Source of the DNA: Algicella marina
Lineage (GTDB): Bacteria; Pseudomonadota; Alphaproteobacteria; Rhodobacterales; Rhodobacteraceae
Assembly (NCBI RefSeq): GCF_009931615.1
Contig: NZ_CP046620.1
Location: forward strand, 2,774,501-2,838,500
DNA length: 64,000 bases
Direction: 5' to 3'
Shown here: piece after piece, positions 53,493 to 63,812 of the stretch
Layout of the letters: every line of letters starts with the position of its first letter
Position numbering within the stretch: the stretch's first letter is position 1
Made by a program: the position numbers and the translations under genes
The notes under the pieces: generated by a model
The model's database searches: none
What the model saw: only the letters and a program-made list of their open reading frames with translations
Told to the model about the DNA's origin: nothing

Positions 53493-55013
53493 ATGACCAA
53501 GGATATTCCGCGCGTGAGGCTTGAAGGCGTATCGCGATATTTCGGCGGCATCACCGCCCTGAAGGACGTAAACTTCAGCTGCCGCGAAGGCACAATCCAT
53601 GCAATATTAGGCGAAAACGGCGCGGGAAAATCGACGCTGATAAAGATAATGTCAGGCGTACTGCCTCCAAGCGAAGGACAGATGCTCGTTAACGGCGAGC
53701 CCGTGTCCTTCTCCTCACCCGCCGAAGCGACCGCAGCCGGAACAGTCTGCATCTTCCAGGAACTGTCGCTCGTACCTGATCTGTCGGTGGCAGACAACAT
53801 CTTCATCGACCGGCCGCCGCGCCGCTTCGGCCTCATAGACAAGCGAGAACAACGCCGCAGAGCCGAGGCGCTTCTCGCCCGCATAGACTGCGAGGACATC
53901 AATCCTGACGCTTTGGTCAAAGAACTGAGCCTGTCGCGCCGCCAGATGGTCGAGATAGCCAAAGCACTTGGCAAGGACCCGCGAGTGCTGATCCTCGACG
54001 AGGCGACATCGGCGCTGACCAGCAATGATGTCGAAAAGGTCTACGAATTGTTGCGCGAACTTCGCGACCAGAACGTGGCGAGCCTGTTCATCAGCCACCG
54101 AATGCATGAGGTCGAAGCGCTTTGTGACACGCTCTCGATTTTCCGCAACGGCCAGCACATCGAGACCTTCGACAAGGGAGATCGCAGCGAGACAGAGATT
54201 GTACGCTCGATGATCGGGCGAGATATCGAGACGCAATTTCCGCCGAAACCCGCCAGAAAGGACGGCGACCCCGTACTCCAGGTCACTGACCTGCGCTGGG
54301 AGAACCGGCTCAAGGGCGTTGACCTGACAGTGGCTCCCGGGGAAATCATCGGCCTGGGCGGGTTGGACGGACAAGGCCAGAAAGAATTCCTGCTCGCGCT
54401 CTTTGGCGTTCTGCGCGGCGTGACCGGGCGCGTAACCCTGGGCGGCAAAGACTTCGTTCCCCGTTCCCCGGCGGCAGCCAGTGGCAACGACATCTCGGTC
54501 GCGCTTGTGCCGGAAGATCGCAAGACCGAGGGTCTCATGCTCAACCTGCCGATCCGCGACAACCTGCTCGCCTCCTCTTATCGCCGAGTGTCAAACGGTC
54601 CGTTCATCGACGCAGTTCGCGCCGAGGCGGCCATCGCGGATTCATTGAGCAAGCTACAGATCAAGGTCGGCACAGTAGCCGACAAGGCCGAGACGCTGTC
54701 GGGCGGCAATCAGCAGAAGGTGGTCATTGCCAAATGGCTGATGATCGACCCAGATGTAATCCTGCTCAACGATCCTACGCGGGGCATCGATGTCGGCACA
54801 AAGCAGGAGATTTACCGCCTGATGCGGTCGCTGGCCGACGCTGGCAAGGCTATCGTTCTGTACTCTACCGACTACGCCGAACTCATTGGCTGCTGTGACC
54901 GTGTATCGATCATTTACGACGGGCAGGTAATCTCCGAACTGGAAGGTGAGGCGCTGACAGAAGAGGCGATAGTTTCGGCCTCGCTAAACGTTTCAGGGGA
55001 GAGCGCAGCGTGA
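53493..55013 (+). CDS. Sugar-type ABC transporter ATP-binding protein (RbsA/MglA-like)
   Basis: 506 residues from ATG 53493. Two nucleotide-binding domains: the first with Walker A GENGAGKST (40-48), signature LSLSRRQMVEIAKAL and Walker B LILDEATSAL; the second with a degenerate Walker A (GLDGQGQKEFL), signature LSGGNQQKVVIAKWL, and VILLNDPTRGID with Asn-Asp in place of Asp-Glu. That asymmetry is usual in RbsA-type subunits. The stop overlaps the next gene (GTGA). Confidence 0.93.
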   Translation: MTKDIPRVRLEGVSRYFGGITALKDVNFSCREGTIHAILGENGAGKSTLIKIMSGVLPPSEGQMLVNGEPVSFSSPAEATAAGTVCIFQELSLVPDLSVADNIFIDRPPRRFGLIDKREQRRRAEALLARIDCEDINPDALVKELSLSRRQMVEIAKALGKDPRVLILDEATSALTSNDVEKVYELLRELRDQNVASLFISHRMHEVEALCDTLSIFRNGQHIETFDKGDRSETEIVRSMIGRDIETQFPPKPARKDGDPVLQVTDLRWENRLKGVDLTVAPGEIIGLGGLDGQGQKEFLLALFGVLRGVTGRVTLGGKDFVPRSPAAASGNDISVALVPEDRKTEGLMLNLPIRDNLLASSYRRVSNGPFIDAVRAEAAIADSLSKLQIKVGTVADKAETLSGGNQQKVVIAKWLMIDPDVILLNDPTRGIDVGTKQEIYRLMRSLADAGKAIVLYSTDYAELIGCCDRVSIIYDGQVISELEGEALTEEAIVSASLNVSGESAA

Positions 55014-56047
55014 TTTCGAGCCTTTGTCAAAAGATTCTGCGCAACCGGGGTTTTACCGGCGCACTTGTGCTTTTCCTCGTACTTTTCCTTGGCTACCATG
55101 TCTTGCACCCGCGCGGTTTTTCAACCGCAGTGTTCATCCAGAACTCGAACGAGAGCGTCGCCATCGCATTCGTCGCCATGGCCCAGACCGTTCCGGTGTT
55201 GATGGGCGGACTCGACCTTTCGGTCGGGGCGGTGATGACGCTGACAAGCTGCATTGCCTCCGTCGTGGTAACGGGAACACCATTGCAGATGATGCTGGGG
55301 ATGCTGCTCACTCTGGCCTGTGGGGCCGGCTTCGGCCTGATGAACGGGTTGATTGTCGTCTATGGTCGTATCCAACCGATCATCGCCACGCTGGCCACCG
55401 GGGCCATCGCCATCGGCCTTGCTCTGGTGATCCGTCCCAGCCCAGGCGGCGACATCGACCCCGACCTGAACTGGGCTCTCACAAATTCGGTCTGGGATCT
55501 GGTCGATACCTTCGGCGGCAATCCAGATGCGGCGTGGCTCGCTCCTGTCGCCAACCTGCCGGTACCGCTGTTGATCCTTGTGACAGTCGCCTTCGGGGTC
55601 TGGTTGCCGTTCAAGCGTACTGTGACAGGACGGACAGTCTATTCCATCGGGTCTTCCGAAAGCTCTGCCTTCATGTCTGGCCTGCCCATCGCGCGGGCCA
55701 AGATCGCAGCATTTACCCTCGCCGGTTTTTTCGCTTCCTGCGGCGGGCTGTATCTTGCGATCCAAACCTCGTCAGGCAACGCGGACGTTACCCAAGCGGG
55801 TGCCTACACGCTTAACTCGATCGCCGCGGTGGTGCTGGGCGGAACTTCACTGCTGGGCGGGATCGGCGGTGCCATCGGGTCACTGATCGGCGCGCTGATC
55901 CTGCGGGTAATTTCCTTCTATTTTCGCATCCTGTCGATCGACCCGCTGCTGCAACCACTCATTGAGGGAATGGTATTGCTCGTCGCCGTCAGCCTCGGCG
56001 CCTTGCGCACATTTCGGATCAAGAACAAGCTGGAGTTATTCCGATGA
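55010..56047 (+). CDS. Sugar-type ABC transporter permease 1
   Basis: 345 residues from GTG 55010, overlapping the ATPase stop by four bases. About ten membrane segments of the RbsC/branched-chain type permease fold (VLMGGLDLSVGAVMTLTS, AVVLGGTSLLGGIGGAIGSLIGAL). Forms a heterodimer with the following permease. Confidence 0.92.
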   Translation: MISSLCQKILRNRGFTGALVLFLVLFLGYHVLHPRGFSTAVFIQNSNESVAIAFVAMAQTVPVLMGGLDLSVGAVMTLTSCIASVVVTGTPLQMMLGMLLTLACGAGFGLMNGLIVVYGRIQPIIATLATGAIAIGLALVIRPSPGGDIDPDLNWALTNSVWDLVDTFGGNPDAAWLAPVANLPVPLLILVTVAFGVWLPFKRTVTGRTVYSIGSSESSAFMSGLPIARAKIAAFTLAGFFASCGGLYLAIQTSSGNADVTQAGAYTLNSIAAVVLGGTSLLGGIGGAIGSLIGALILRVISFYFRILSIDPLLQPLIEGMVLLVAVSLGALRTFRIKNKLELFR

Positions 56048-57006
56048 GCAGGAACAGCCGTATTTCACCCGAAAACAAGCCTATCGTCATCGCAAGTTTT
56101 TTTGTGGTGGTCATTGTTCTTATCGGCACCGCCTACACCCTCAGCACCCAAGGCACCGCTCCACTCCTGGCACCGTCATATTTGCTTCAGCAGCTACAAA
56201 TCGGATCGTTTCTCGGCATATGCGCTGCGGGAATGATGGTGGTGATCCTGCTTGGCCATATCGACCTGTCGATACCCTGGACACTTACCGCCGCAGCGAT
56301 GATGGCCACCACCGTCGGAGGCCATATGGCAATCCCAGCCGGGCTATGCGTGGGCCTGCTCGTCGGCCTGCTCAACGGGATTGGCGTGGCCTATCTGCGC
56401 ATACCGTCGATGATCTTCACGCTCGGGGTCGACTCCGTGCTGCGCGGTTTGATGGTCGCTCACACGGGCGGCTTTGCCCCGCAAACCGAAGCCTCATCCC
56501 TGATGCGATTTCTTGCTGCTGAAAAGGTCATGGGAATTCCTGTGGCGATCTGCGTCTGGCTTGCGGTCTCATTCGTGATCGCCGGAATGCTGGTCCATAC
56601 CGGGTTCGGACGGGCAATCTACGCAACGGGCGCGAAGGAGCGAGCGGCGTTCCTGTCAGGCATTCGCACACCCTGGATTGTAATTGGTGCCTTCGTTTGC
56701 TCTGCCCTTTGCGCCTCACTCGCCGGTATTCTGCTCGCAGGCTACTCGGCCAAGGCGTATCAGGGAATGGGCAACGCCTTCCTGTTGCCGGCCATAGCCG
56801 CCGTAGTGCTGGGCGGAACCCATATCCTCGGTGGGCGCGGGCGCTATGTCGGCACCCTGGTAGGAGTGATCCTAATCGTATTTCTAAATTCAGTGCTGTC
56901 GATCATGCAGATGCCTGAGGCCTTCCGGCAAATCATTTATGGGACAGTTATTATCGGGATGTTGCTGTTTTATGGCCGTGAAGAGGTCGGGGCTGCACGC
57001 AACTAG
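56044..57006 (+). CDS. Sugar-type ABC transporter permease 2
   Basis: 320 residues from ATG 56044, overlapping the previous stop by four bases. Same RbsC-type fold with about 9-10 membrane segments (VVILLGHIDLSIPWTLTA, AAVVLGGTHILGGRGRYVGT). Two different permeases in one operon imply a heterodimeric channel. Confidence 0.92.
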   Translation: MSRNSRISPENKPIVIASFFVVVIVLIGTAYTLSTQGTAPLLAPSYLLQQLQIGSFLGICAAGMMVVILLGHIDLSIPWTLTAAAMMATTVGGHMAIPAGLCVGLLVGLLNGIGVAYLRIPSMIFTLGVDSVLRGLMVAHTGGFAPQTEASSLMRFLAAEKVMGIPVAICVWLAVSFVIAGMLVHTGFGRAIYATGAKERAAFLSGIRTPWIVIGAFVCSALCASLAGILLAGYSAKAYQGMGNAFLLPAIAAVVLGGTHILGGRGRYVGTLVGVILIVFLNSVLSIMQMPEAFRQIIYGTVIIGMLLFYGREEVGAARN

Positions 57007-57205
57007 CGTCAAGGTACTCTGTTCTCAATTATGCCGTTGATGATGCGCGCCAGCATGTGCCCTCGACGCATTTTTGAATGTTGCGCCTACTGAAATAGTA
57101 GCACCCACAAATGCAATATCAGGAAACTCATGCCTCGTTTAACGTGGCCTTTGAGAACGTGCTCGACCGACTTCGGGCCAAAAACAAGATTTGGAGGAAG
57201 AACGA

Positions 57206-58729
57206 ATGCAATTCCGAAACGTTGCAAATTTGGTTGCAGTGGCTGTCGTCGCCACTGGTCTCTGCACACCGGCCAATGCAGGCCCGGAAGACGACACTCT
57301 CCGGATTGCGATGGCCGAGGAGATACTGAATCTCGACTACAACTACACCACCAAGCGCGAATACATAATTCTTGCACAGTTGACCGATGCCAAGCTCTTC
57401 GAGTTCGACCCCGAAACACAGGATATCAAGCCGTCCGTCGCAAGTGAATTCGAATGGGTGGACGAGACCACGCTCGATGTCATTCTGCGCGATGATGTAA
57501 AGTTTCACGACGGCAGCCGCCTTAAGGCGGAGGACGTTGCCTATACCTACAACTGGTTGCGCAGCCCGGAGAGCGAAGCCAATGCCACCGGCGTTGTCGA
57601 ACGCTGGCTGGAAAAGGCCGAGGTCGTGGCGCCGAACCGTGTGCGCTTTCACATGACGGCAGTCTATCCACTGGTGCTCCGCGACATGGCGAGCCGTGTA
57701 ATGCTTCGCAAGGCGGGAACCTATGGAGAAGATGGGCAGATCGACCGCGACGCGATGTCAAGCGCGCTGGTTGCCACCGGTCCCTATCGCGTCGTGAGCT
57801 TTGAGCCGGGCACCGAACTGGTTCTTGAGCGCTTCGAAGACTACTTCGGCGAAAAGCCCGCGATTGAAAACGTAACAGTCCGCAACATACCCGATATCGG
57901 CACGCAGCAGGCAGAGTTGATGTCGGGCGGGATCGACTGGATGTTCAAGGTGCCCGAAGATGTCGCGACAGCGGCCGACGCCATCCCGAGTATCGACTTT
58001 CTGAGCGGTGCCGACCTGAGGATCGGCTTCCTGGTATTGGATGCAGGCGGCTGGAGCGATGCTGAAGGTCCGATGACCAAGGTACAGGTGCGTCAGGCGG
58101 TGAACCACGCGCTGAACACCGAAGAGATCGCAAAGTTCCTGATGGGAGAGTCTTCGCAGGCTATCCATACAGCCTGCCATCCTGCGCAGTTCGGTTGCGA
58201 TCAGTCGGTGACGAAATATGACTACGATCCCCAACGGGCAAAGGAGCTGCTTGCAGAAGCGGGCTACCCGGAAGGCTTCCCGCTAGATCTTTGGGCTTAT
58301 CGTGACAAGGCGGTTGCCGAGGCGGTGGCATCTGACCTGACGGCAGTGGGGATCGATGTGAACCTTCGATACGTCAAGCTGGAAAGCTTGAACCAGGCGC
58401 GGGCCGCACGTGAAATTCCGGCTTATTTCGGAACCTGGGGCTCCGGCGGGACCGCAGACACGGCGGCGATCGCGCAAATCCATTTTGGCGACTCGGACCG
58501 AAATCTTTCTGGCGACGATCAGCTTTCCGAGTTGGTGCTGGCCGCAGAGCAGACCGCCGATCCCGACGAGCGCAAGGCGTTCTACAGCCAGGCCTTGGGT
58601 GTCATCGCTGACGAAGCCTACTGGGCGCCTCTCGTCACATACACGGCGAACTATCTCGTCGCCGCTGATCTCGAGTTTCCGCTGAGCCCGGATGGCCTCC
58701 CGCGTCTGCAGAACGCGCGTTGGAAATGA
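57206..58729 (+). CDS. Peptide/opine-type ABC transporter substrate-binding protein (family 5)
   Basis: 507 residues from ATG 57206, GGAGGAAG upstream. Signal peptide (cleavage near NA-GP, about residue 25), then an SBP_bac_5 fold: DVILRDDVKFHDGSRLKAED, ATGPYRVVSFEPGTEL, KVQVRQAVNHALNTEE. Ligand unknown: dipeptides, opines or related amino-acid conjugates. It begins 199 bases after the second sugar-type permease, with no clear promoter or terminator in the gap (one CTACT/AGTAG hairpin at 57087-57101), so the two transporters may be one transcript. Confidence 0.93.
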   Translation: MQFRNVANLVAVAVVATGLCTPANAGPEDDTLRIAMAEEILNLDYNYTTKREYIILAQLTDAKLFEFDPETQDIKPSVASEFEWVDETTLDVILRDDVKFHDGSRLKAEDVAYTYNWLRSPESEANATGVVERWLEKAEVVAPNRVRFHMTAVYPLVLRDMASRVMLRKAGTYGEDGQIDRDAMSSALVATGPYRVVSFEPGTELVLERFEDYFGEKPAIENVTVRNIPDIGTQQAELMSGGIDWMFKVPEDVATAADAIPSIDFLSGADLRIGFLVLDAGGWSDAEGPMTKVQVRQAVNHALNTEEIAKFLMGESSQAIHTACHPAQFGCDQSVTKYDYDPQRAKELLAEAGYPEGFPLDLWAYRDKAVAEAVASDLTAVGIDVNLRYVKLESLNQARAAREIPAYFGTWGSGGTADTAAIAQIHFGDSDRNLSGDDQLSELVLAAEQTADPDERKAFYSQALGVIADEAYWAPLVTYTANYLVAADLEFPLSPDGLPRLQNARWK

Positions 58730-58784
58730 GCATGCCCTGTGGGCGGGGCAACTGCCCCCCGAGCTTTCCTGGATACATCGGACA

Positions 58785-59702
58785 ATGTTGAAATATATCG
58801 CACTAAAAGGCCTGCTGGCCGTGCTTGTGGCCTTTACCGTATCACTTGCAGCCTTTCTTCTACTCAATGTCGCGTCGGACCCGGCGCAGGCAATCGCCGG
58901 AGAAGACGCAACGCCCGGCGTGGTCGAGACGATCCGTGCGCGTTACGGCCTCGATCGACCGGTCTACGAGCGCTATGTCTCATGGCTAGCCGGCGTGGTT
59001 CAGGGCGATTTCGGAGAGAGCTACTACTGGCACAAGCCGGTAGCCGAACTGGTCGCAGAGCGCGCCGATGAAACCCTCACTCTCGCTTTTTCCGCGTTGC
59101 TCGTTACCATCGTTATTGCCGTGCCTCTCGGCGCACTGGCAGGCCTCAACCCGAACTCATGGATCGACCGGGCCGCCCTAGGGGTCGCCGTGTCGGCGCA
59201 GGCGGTACCCAATTTCTGGCTCGGGCTGATAATGATTATCCTCTTTGCGGTGATGATCCCGATCTTCCCGGTTTCGGGCGACAACAGTTGGTATCATTTT
59301 GTGTTGCCCGCTATCGTATTGGGGGCATCTTCGGTGCCGGCAGTCATGCGATTGACCAGGACCGGCCTCATCGAGGTCATGGGTGCCGACTATATCCGCA
59401 CCGCCAAATCCAAGGGGTTCAGGGGCAATCACCTGTTGCGGCGCCATGCGCTTCGCAATGCAATCCTTCCGGTCATTTCCGTTCTCGCGGTTCAACTGGG
59501 CCAGAAGTTCGGTGGTTCGGTAATTACCGAGAGCATTTTTGCAATCAACGGATTGGGGCGGTTGGCTCTGGAATCCATCCTCGGTGCAGACATTCCTACC
59601 GTGCAAATGCTCATTTTCGTGTTCGCCATCGTCTTCGTGGCAATGAACCTGCTCGCCGACATTCTCAACGCGGCGCTCGATCCAAGGATTAGAATTGGAT
59701 GA
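58785..59702 (+). CDS. Peptide-type ABC transporter permease (DppB-like)
   Basis: 305 residues from ATG 58785. Six membrane segments, and the cytoplasmic EAA loop (around residues 190-225; VMGADYIRTAKSKGFRGN). Works with the DppC-like permease. Its stop overlaps the next start by four bases. Confidence 0.93.
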   Translation: MLKYIALKGLLAVLVAFTVSLAAFLLLNVASDPAQAIAGEDATPGVVETIRARYGLDRPVYERYVSWLAGVVQGDFGESYYWHKPVAELVAERADETLTLAFSALLVTIVIAVPLGALAGLNPNSWIDRAALGVAVSAQAVPNFWLGLIMIILFAVMIPIFPVSGDNSWYHFVLPAIVLGASSVPAVMRLTRTGLIEVMGADYIRTAKSKGFRGNHLLRRHALRNAILPVISVLAVQLGQKFGGSVITESIFAINGLGRLALESILGADIPTVQMLIFVFAIVFVAMNLLADILNAALDPRIRIG

Positions 59703-60616
59703 CCGACATGGACATCACCTTCGCAGCCACCGAGGCGCAGGCGGAAGTCGAGGGCCTCACGCCCGGTCAGGAACTTCGCCAGCGGATGTTTGGCCACACC
59801 GGCTTCCTCATCGGCGCAAGCCTCATCTTCATCATCGTGATCATCGCCATTTTCGCCCCGCTGCTGGCACCCCATGATCCGTATGTGCAAAACCTTGCCA
59901 ACCGCATGCTGCCACCGGTCTGGGAAGAAGGCGGATCGGCTGAATACCTGCTTGGCACTGATCAGAACGGTCGCGACTATCTGAGCCGTCTTATCTACGG
60001 GACCCGAATCTCGGCGACCATCGGTATCGGTGCAGCCAGTATCGGGCTCGTGATCGGCGTCACCCTCGGGGTGCTAGCCGGCTACTTCGGCGGCTGGGTC
60101 GATCATATCATCAGCTTCCTGTTGACAGCTCAGCTTGCCCTGCCGGGCCTGCTGCTTGCCATGGCGCTGGTCTTCATCATAGGCCCGTCGATCTGGGTCG
60201 TGATCGGGATCGTGGGAGTACTGCACTGGACTTACTATCTGGTCGTCACGCGATCGGCCACGCAGCGCCTGCGAAATCTAGACTTTGTCGCAGCTGCTGC
60301 GGCCTCCGGGGCCAGCGCCCCGCAGATCATTTTGCACGAGATCCTTCCGAACCTCATTCCGCAGATCATCGTGATCTTCACCTTCGAACTGGGAATTTCG
60401 ATCCTGGCGGAGTCCAGCCTCTCCTTCCTTGGCGTCGGTATTCAGCCCCCTACCCCGTCGTGGGGACTCATGATCGCCGAAGGCAAACAGTCGATGTTTT
60501 TCCGGCCCTGGTTGGTCATCCTCCCCGGGATATGCCTTTTCCTGCTGGTTATAGGGGCCAACCTGATGGGCGACGGATTACGTGACATCACGTCGCCGGA
60601 GGGTCGAAACGAATGA
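59699..60616 (+). CDS. Peptide-type ABC transporter permease (DppC-like)
   Basis: 305 residues from ATG 59699, overlapping dppB-like stop by four bases. Membrane segments of the BPD type, including an LLGTDQNGRDYLSRLIYGTR loop and an LRNLDFVAAAAASGAS EAA loop. The N-terminal 25 residues are cytoplasmic. Confidence 0.93.
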   Translation: MTDMDITFAATEAQAEVEGLTPGQELRQRMFGHTGFLIGASLIFIIVIIAIFAPLLAPHDPYVQNLANRMLPPVWEEGGSAEYLLGTDQNGRDYLSRLIYGTRISATIGIGAASIGLVIGVTLGVLAGYFGGWVDHIISFLLTAQLALPGLLLAMALVFIIGPSIWVVIGIVGVLHWTYYLVVTRSATQRLRNLDFVAAAAASGASAPQIILHEILPNLIPQIIVIFTFELGISILAESSLSFLGVGIQPPTPSWGLMIAEGKQSMFFRPWLVILPGICLFLLVIGANLMGDGLRDITSPEGRNE

Positions 60617-62439
60617 ACCCCCTTCTGAAAATTACCAATCTCAATGTCGGCATCCGGCTACCCCACGGCGAGCTGAGCGCCGTCCGTGATGCGTCGATCA
60701 CGTTGGAAAAGGGTCAATCCCTTGGCATCGTCGGCGAGAGCGGCTCGGGCAAGTCAATGACTGCGCTGTCCCTGATGCGGCTGTTGCCGCGCAGCGCACG
60801 CCTTGTCGCCGACTGTATGGAGTTCGACGGAACCGATCTGCAGCAAATGACTGAGGACCGTTTCGCAAGCACCGTTTCAGGCCCGGGAATCGGAATGATC
60901 TTTCAGGAGCCGATGACCTCGCTCAACCCGGTCTACACAATCGGAAGGCAGATGACCGAAGCGGCAGTCTGGCGCGGCATGCTGACTGCGCAGGCTGCAC
61001 GGAGCAAGGCGGTCGCGCTGCTCGACCGGGTAGGCATTCCGGACCCAGAGGTGCGGATGTCGCAGTATCCACATCAGATGTCGGGCGGCCAGCGACAACG
61101 CGTGATGATCGCCATGACGCTGATGCTCGACCCCAAGCTTCTGATCGCGGATGAGCCGACAACCGCGCTGGACGTCACCGTACAAGCGCAGATCCTCGAT
61201 CTCCTTGACGATCTCCGACGCGAACGGGAAATGGGTATGATCCTGATTTCACACGATTTGGCGGTGGTGGCACAGCGCACGGACGCAGTAGCAGTCATGT
61301 ACGGAGGAGAAATGATTGAACGGGGTTCGGCAGTGTCAGTTCTCCGCAAGCCGGCGCATCCCTACACTCAGTCCCTGCTTAAAGCGATTCCTCAACTATC
61401 CGGCAAACCGGGAAGGCTTGGTGCGATCCCCGGGCTCGTTCCGTCTATCATGAAGGATCCGAAATCCTGTATCTTCGCGCCGCGATGCCCACATGCCTTT
61501 CCACTGTGCGTCGAAAAACGCCCCGAGTTGCGTTCGCACGATCCGGGGCACGTCTGTCGCTGCGTGCTGAATGATCCGCCTTCCATCAAGTCATCTTTTG
61601 GGCCGCTACGGGCTGCCGCACCGGAACCTCACACAGATGCCGTGATGTCGGCCCGGGATGTCACCCGTGTCTTCTCGACCAAGCGCGGCCTTTTCGGGCC
61701 CAAACGGGATACCCGGGCATTAGACGGCCTGTCCATCGACTTGCGAAAGGGCGAAACGCTGGCCCTGATCGGCGAGAGCGGCTCGGGCAAGTCAACACTG
61801 GCCAGAATAATGCTCGGGCTCGACCACCCCACATCGGGTGAGGTTTTCATGCGCGGGCGCCCGGTTGCGGGCCTTTCCGTCAAGGAGCGCGCACACTTCG
61901 TGCAGCCGGTCTTTCAGGATCCCTATTCATCGCTGAACCCACGCCGGCGCCTGGCAGAGATTATCGCTCGGCCGCTGGAACTTTCCGGCCACAGAAATTC
62001 GGCCGCAAACGCAAAGGTCGTGCGCGAAGCAATGGAGCTGGTGCGACTGCCGCAACGCCTGCTCAACGCCTTTCCCTCGCAGTTGTCGGGTGGTCAACGT
62101 CAGAGGGTGGCCATCGCCCGTGCATTGGTCACGAGGCCGGAAGTGCTGGTCTGCGACGAACCGACGTCGGCCCTCGATGTTTCGATCCAGGCGCAAATTC
62201 TCAACCTTCTCGACGATCTCAAGGCGGAGATGGGCCTCACCTGCCTGTTCATCACCCATGACATGGCTGTCGTACACCAGATCGCCGACCGGGTGGTGGT
62301 CATGCTCGATGGCCGGATGGTCGAAGAGGGCCCCGCGCAGCATGTTCTGACCCACCCGGAAAACGAATACACACGCAGGCTGGTCGCTGCCGCCCCGCGA
62401 TTCGAGATCACCGCCCACGACATGGAGACTGCCCAGTGA
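60613..62439 (+). CDS. Fused peptide-type ABC transporter ATPases (DppD-DppF-like)
   Basis: 608 residues containing two complete nucleotide-binding domains that are usually separate proteins. First: Walker [10 protein letters not shown] (41-49), signature [13 protein letters not shown], Walker [13 protein letters not shown]. Second (about 345-608): GESGSGKST near 387-395, [27 protein letters not shown]. An oligopeptide-type C-terminal CxxC-containing segment ([17 protein letters not shown], about 285-300) ends the first half. Start ATG overlaps the dppC-like stop. Confidence 0.93.
   Translation: MNPLLKITNLNVGIRLPHGELSAVRDASITLEKGQSLGIVGESGSGKSMTALSLMRLLPRSARLVADCMEFDGTDLQQMTEDRFASTVSGPGIGMIFQEPMTSLNPVYTIGRQMTEAAVWRGMLTAQAARSKAVALLDRVGIPDPEVRMSQYPHQMSGGQRQRVMIAMTLMLDPKLLIADEPTTALDVTVQAQILDLLDDLRREREMGMILISHDLAVVAQRTDAVAVMYGGEMIERGSAVSVLRKPAHPYTQSLLKAIPQLSGKPGRLGAIPGLVPSIMKDPKSCIFAPRCPHAFPLCVEKRPELRSHDPGHVCRCVLNDPPSIKSSFGPLRAAAPEPHTDAVMSARDVTRVFSTKRGLFGPKRDTRALDGLSIDLRKGETLALIGESGSGKSTLARIMLGLDHPTSGEVFMRGRPVAGLSVKERAHFVQPVFQDPYSSLNPRRRLAEIIARPLELSGHRNSAANAKVVREAMELVRLPQRLLNAFPSQLSGGQRQRVAIARALVTRPEVLVCDEPTSALDVSIQAQILNLLDDLKAEMGLTCLFITHDMAVVHQIADRVVVMLDGRMVEEGPAQHVLTHPENEYTRRLVAAAPRFEITAHDMETAQ
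60731..60757 (+). repeat. Exact direct repeat copy 1 (Walker A of NBD1)
   Basis: 27 bases identical to 61769-61795, coding for the GESGSGKS loop in both ATPase halves (same frame). Confidence 0.85.
61769..61795 (+). repeat. Exact direct repeat copy 2 (Walker A of NBD2)
   Basis: Identical to 60731-60757. Shared codon choices, not only shared residues, point to gene conversion or domain duplication. Confidence 0.85.
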
Positions 62440-63812
62440 ACTTACCGTTGGATGGTGGTGGCAAGCGGCCAGCCTGGACAGGAGGCAAGCTGAGGCCGCA
62501 CACGCTGTTTGCCCTGGAGACACAGTGGCAGTCCTGGCTCGACGTGGAGGCGACGCTCGCCGAGGTTCAGGCCGAAATGGGAATAATCCCGGACTGGGCC
62601 GCCCGCGAGATAAGGTCGGCGGCATCCATGGACACAATCGGCGTCGACGCGATGAAAGTTCATGTCAACCGGACCATGGCGCCGGTTCTGTCTCTGACCC
62701 GGTTGCTGGCCCAGGCGGCCGGGGATGCCGGCGGATACGTCCACTGGGGCGCGACCACACAGAACGTCATGCAGACCGGGCGCATACTCCTGATACGCGA
62801 GGCCGACAAAGTAATTCGTGCAAACCTCGCTTCCACGCTGAAGGAACTTGCGACACTGGCGGAGAACCACGCCGCGACACTCATGGCTGGCCGGACGAAC
62901 CGACAACATGCCCTCCCGATAACCTTCGGCTTCAAGGTCGCTGGCTGGATTGAGGAAATGAACCGAGCGGTAGACAGACTCGACGGCGGCTCAGAGAGGC
63001 TGTTCTCACTTCCGTTCGGTGGCGCCGTAGGCGCATTCCATGCGTTCGGTGACAAGGGGCAGGAACTTCATTGTCGCCTGGCCGGGCGTCTGGGACTGCG
63101 GGATCTTCTGGTTCCCGGGCGAGCAATGAACGATCTCTTCGCGGACTATGTCGTCCAGTTCTGTCTTCTCGCCATGACTATCGACCGCATCGCCGGCGAA
63201 ATCTACCTTCTCATGACGCAGGAGATTGGAGAACTCGGGGAACGGCTGGAAGAGGGCACCGTCGGCTCCTCGACCATGCCGCACAAGGTCAACCCGAAGT
63301 TTGTTGTCCGGGTGGTTTCCGAAGCTGCGGAACTGCGAACAATGGCCGGCATGGCGCTCGAGACCGGCCGCACGAGCCATGAGGGCGACGCGTCGGTAAA
63401 CCAGTTGGTGAGTTCGCTGTGTGACCGTGCCATCCCGCTTGCGTGGAGGTTGACGGAAAGCTTCGAGGCCCTGCTTTCCCGGCTATCGGTCAACTCCGCC
63501 CAGATGCAACGCAACATTCAACTAACCGGCGGAGCGATCGCCACAGAGAATCTCATGATGGTTCTGGCCCCAAAAACCGGCCGCGCCAAAGCGCATGACG
63601 CGGTACACCACGCGCTCGAAAGAAATCGGCCGGACGCGGCGACTGTCACCGAGATCATGCAATCCGACGCGGGCATCTCGGCCCATCTGACGGCTGAACA
63701 AATCCGACAAGCGCTAGATCCGGCGAAATACAGCGGCGACAGCGAGCGAATTGCCCACGAGGCGGCTGCGATGGCGCGCTCCATCGCGGAACGCCTCGTA
63801 TCGGTCAGATGA
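62436..63812 (+). CDS. Fumarase/aspartase-superfamily lyase (PcaB/argininosuccinate-lyase-like)
   Basis: 458 residues from GTG 62436, overlapping the ATPase stop by four bases. Superfamily signatures: HWGATTQNVMQTG, GRTNRQHALPITFGFKVAGW and the flexible catalytic loop GSSTMPHKVNPK (Ser279). The enzyme eliminates or cycloisomerises a carboxylate substrate, usually releasing a dicarboxylate such as fumarate. Similarity to PcaB (3-carboxymuconate cycloisomerase) is best, but EDDS-lyase or argininosuccinate-lyase-like chemistry is equally open. Being in the uptake operon suggests it acts on the imported compound. Confidence 0.85.
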   Translation: MNLPLDGGGKRPAWTGGKLRPHTLFALETQWQSWLDVEATLAEVQAEMGIIPDWAAREIRSAASMDTIGVDAMKVHVNRTMAPVLSLTRLLAQAAGDAGGYVHWGATTQNVMQTGRILLIREADKVIRANLASTLKELATLAENHAATLMAGRTNRQHALPITFGFKVAGWIEEMNRAVDRLDGGSERLFSLPFGGAVGAFHAFGDKGQELHCRLAGRLGLRDLLVPGRAMNDLFADYVVQFCLLAMTIDRIAGEIYLLMTQEIGELGERLEEGTVGSSTMPHKVNPKFVVRVVSEAAELRTMAGMALETGRTSHEGDASVNQLVSSLCDRAIPLAWRLTESFEALLSRLSVNSAQMQRNIQLTGGAIATENLMMVLAPKTGRAKAHDAVHHALERNRPDAATVTEIMQSDAGISAHLTAEQIRQALDPAKYSGDSERIAHEAAAMARSIAERLVSVR

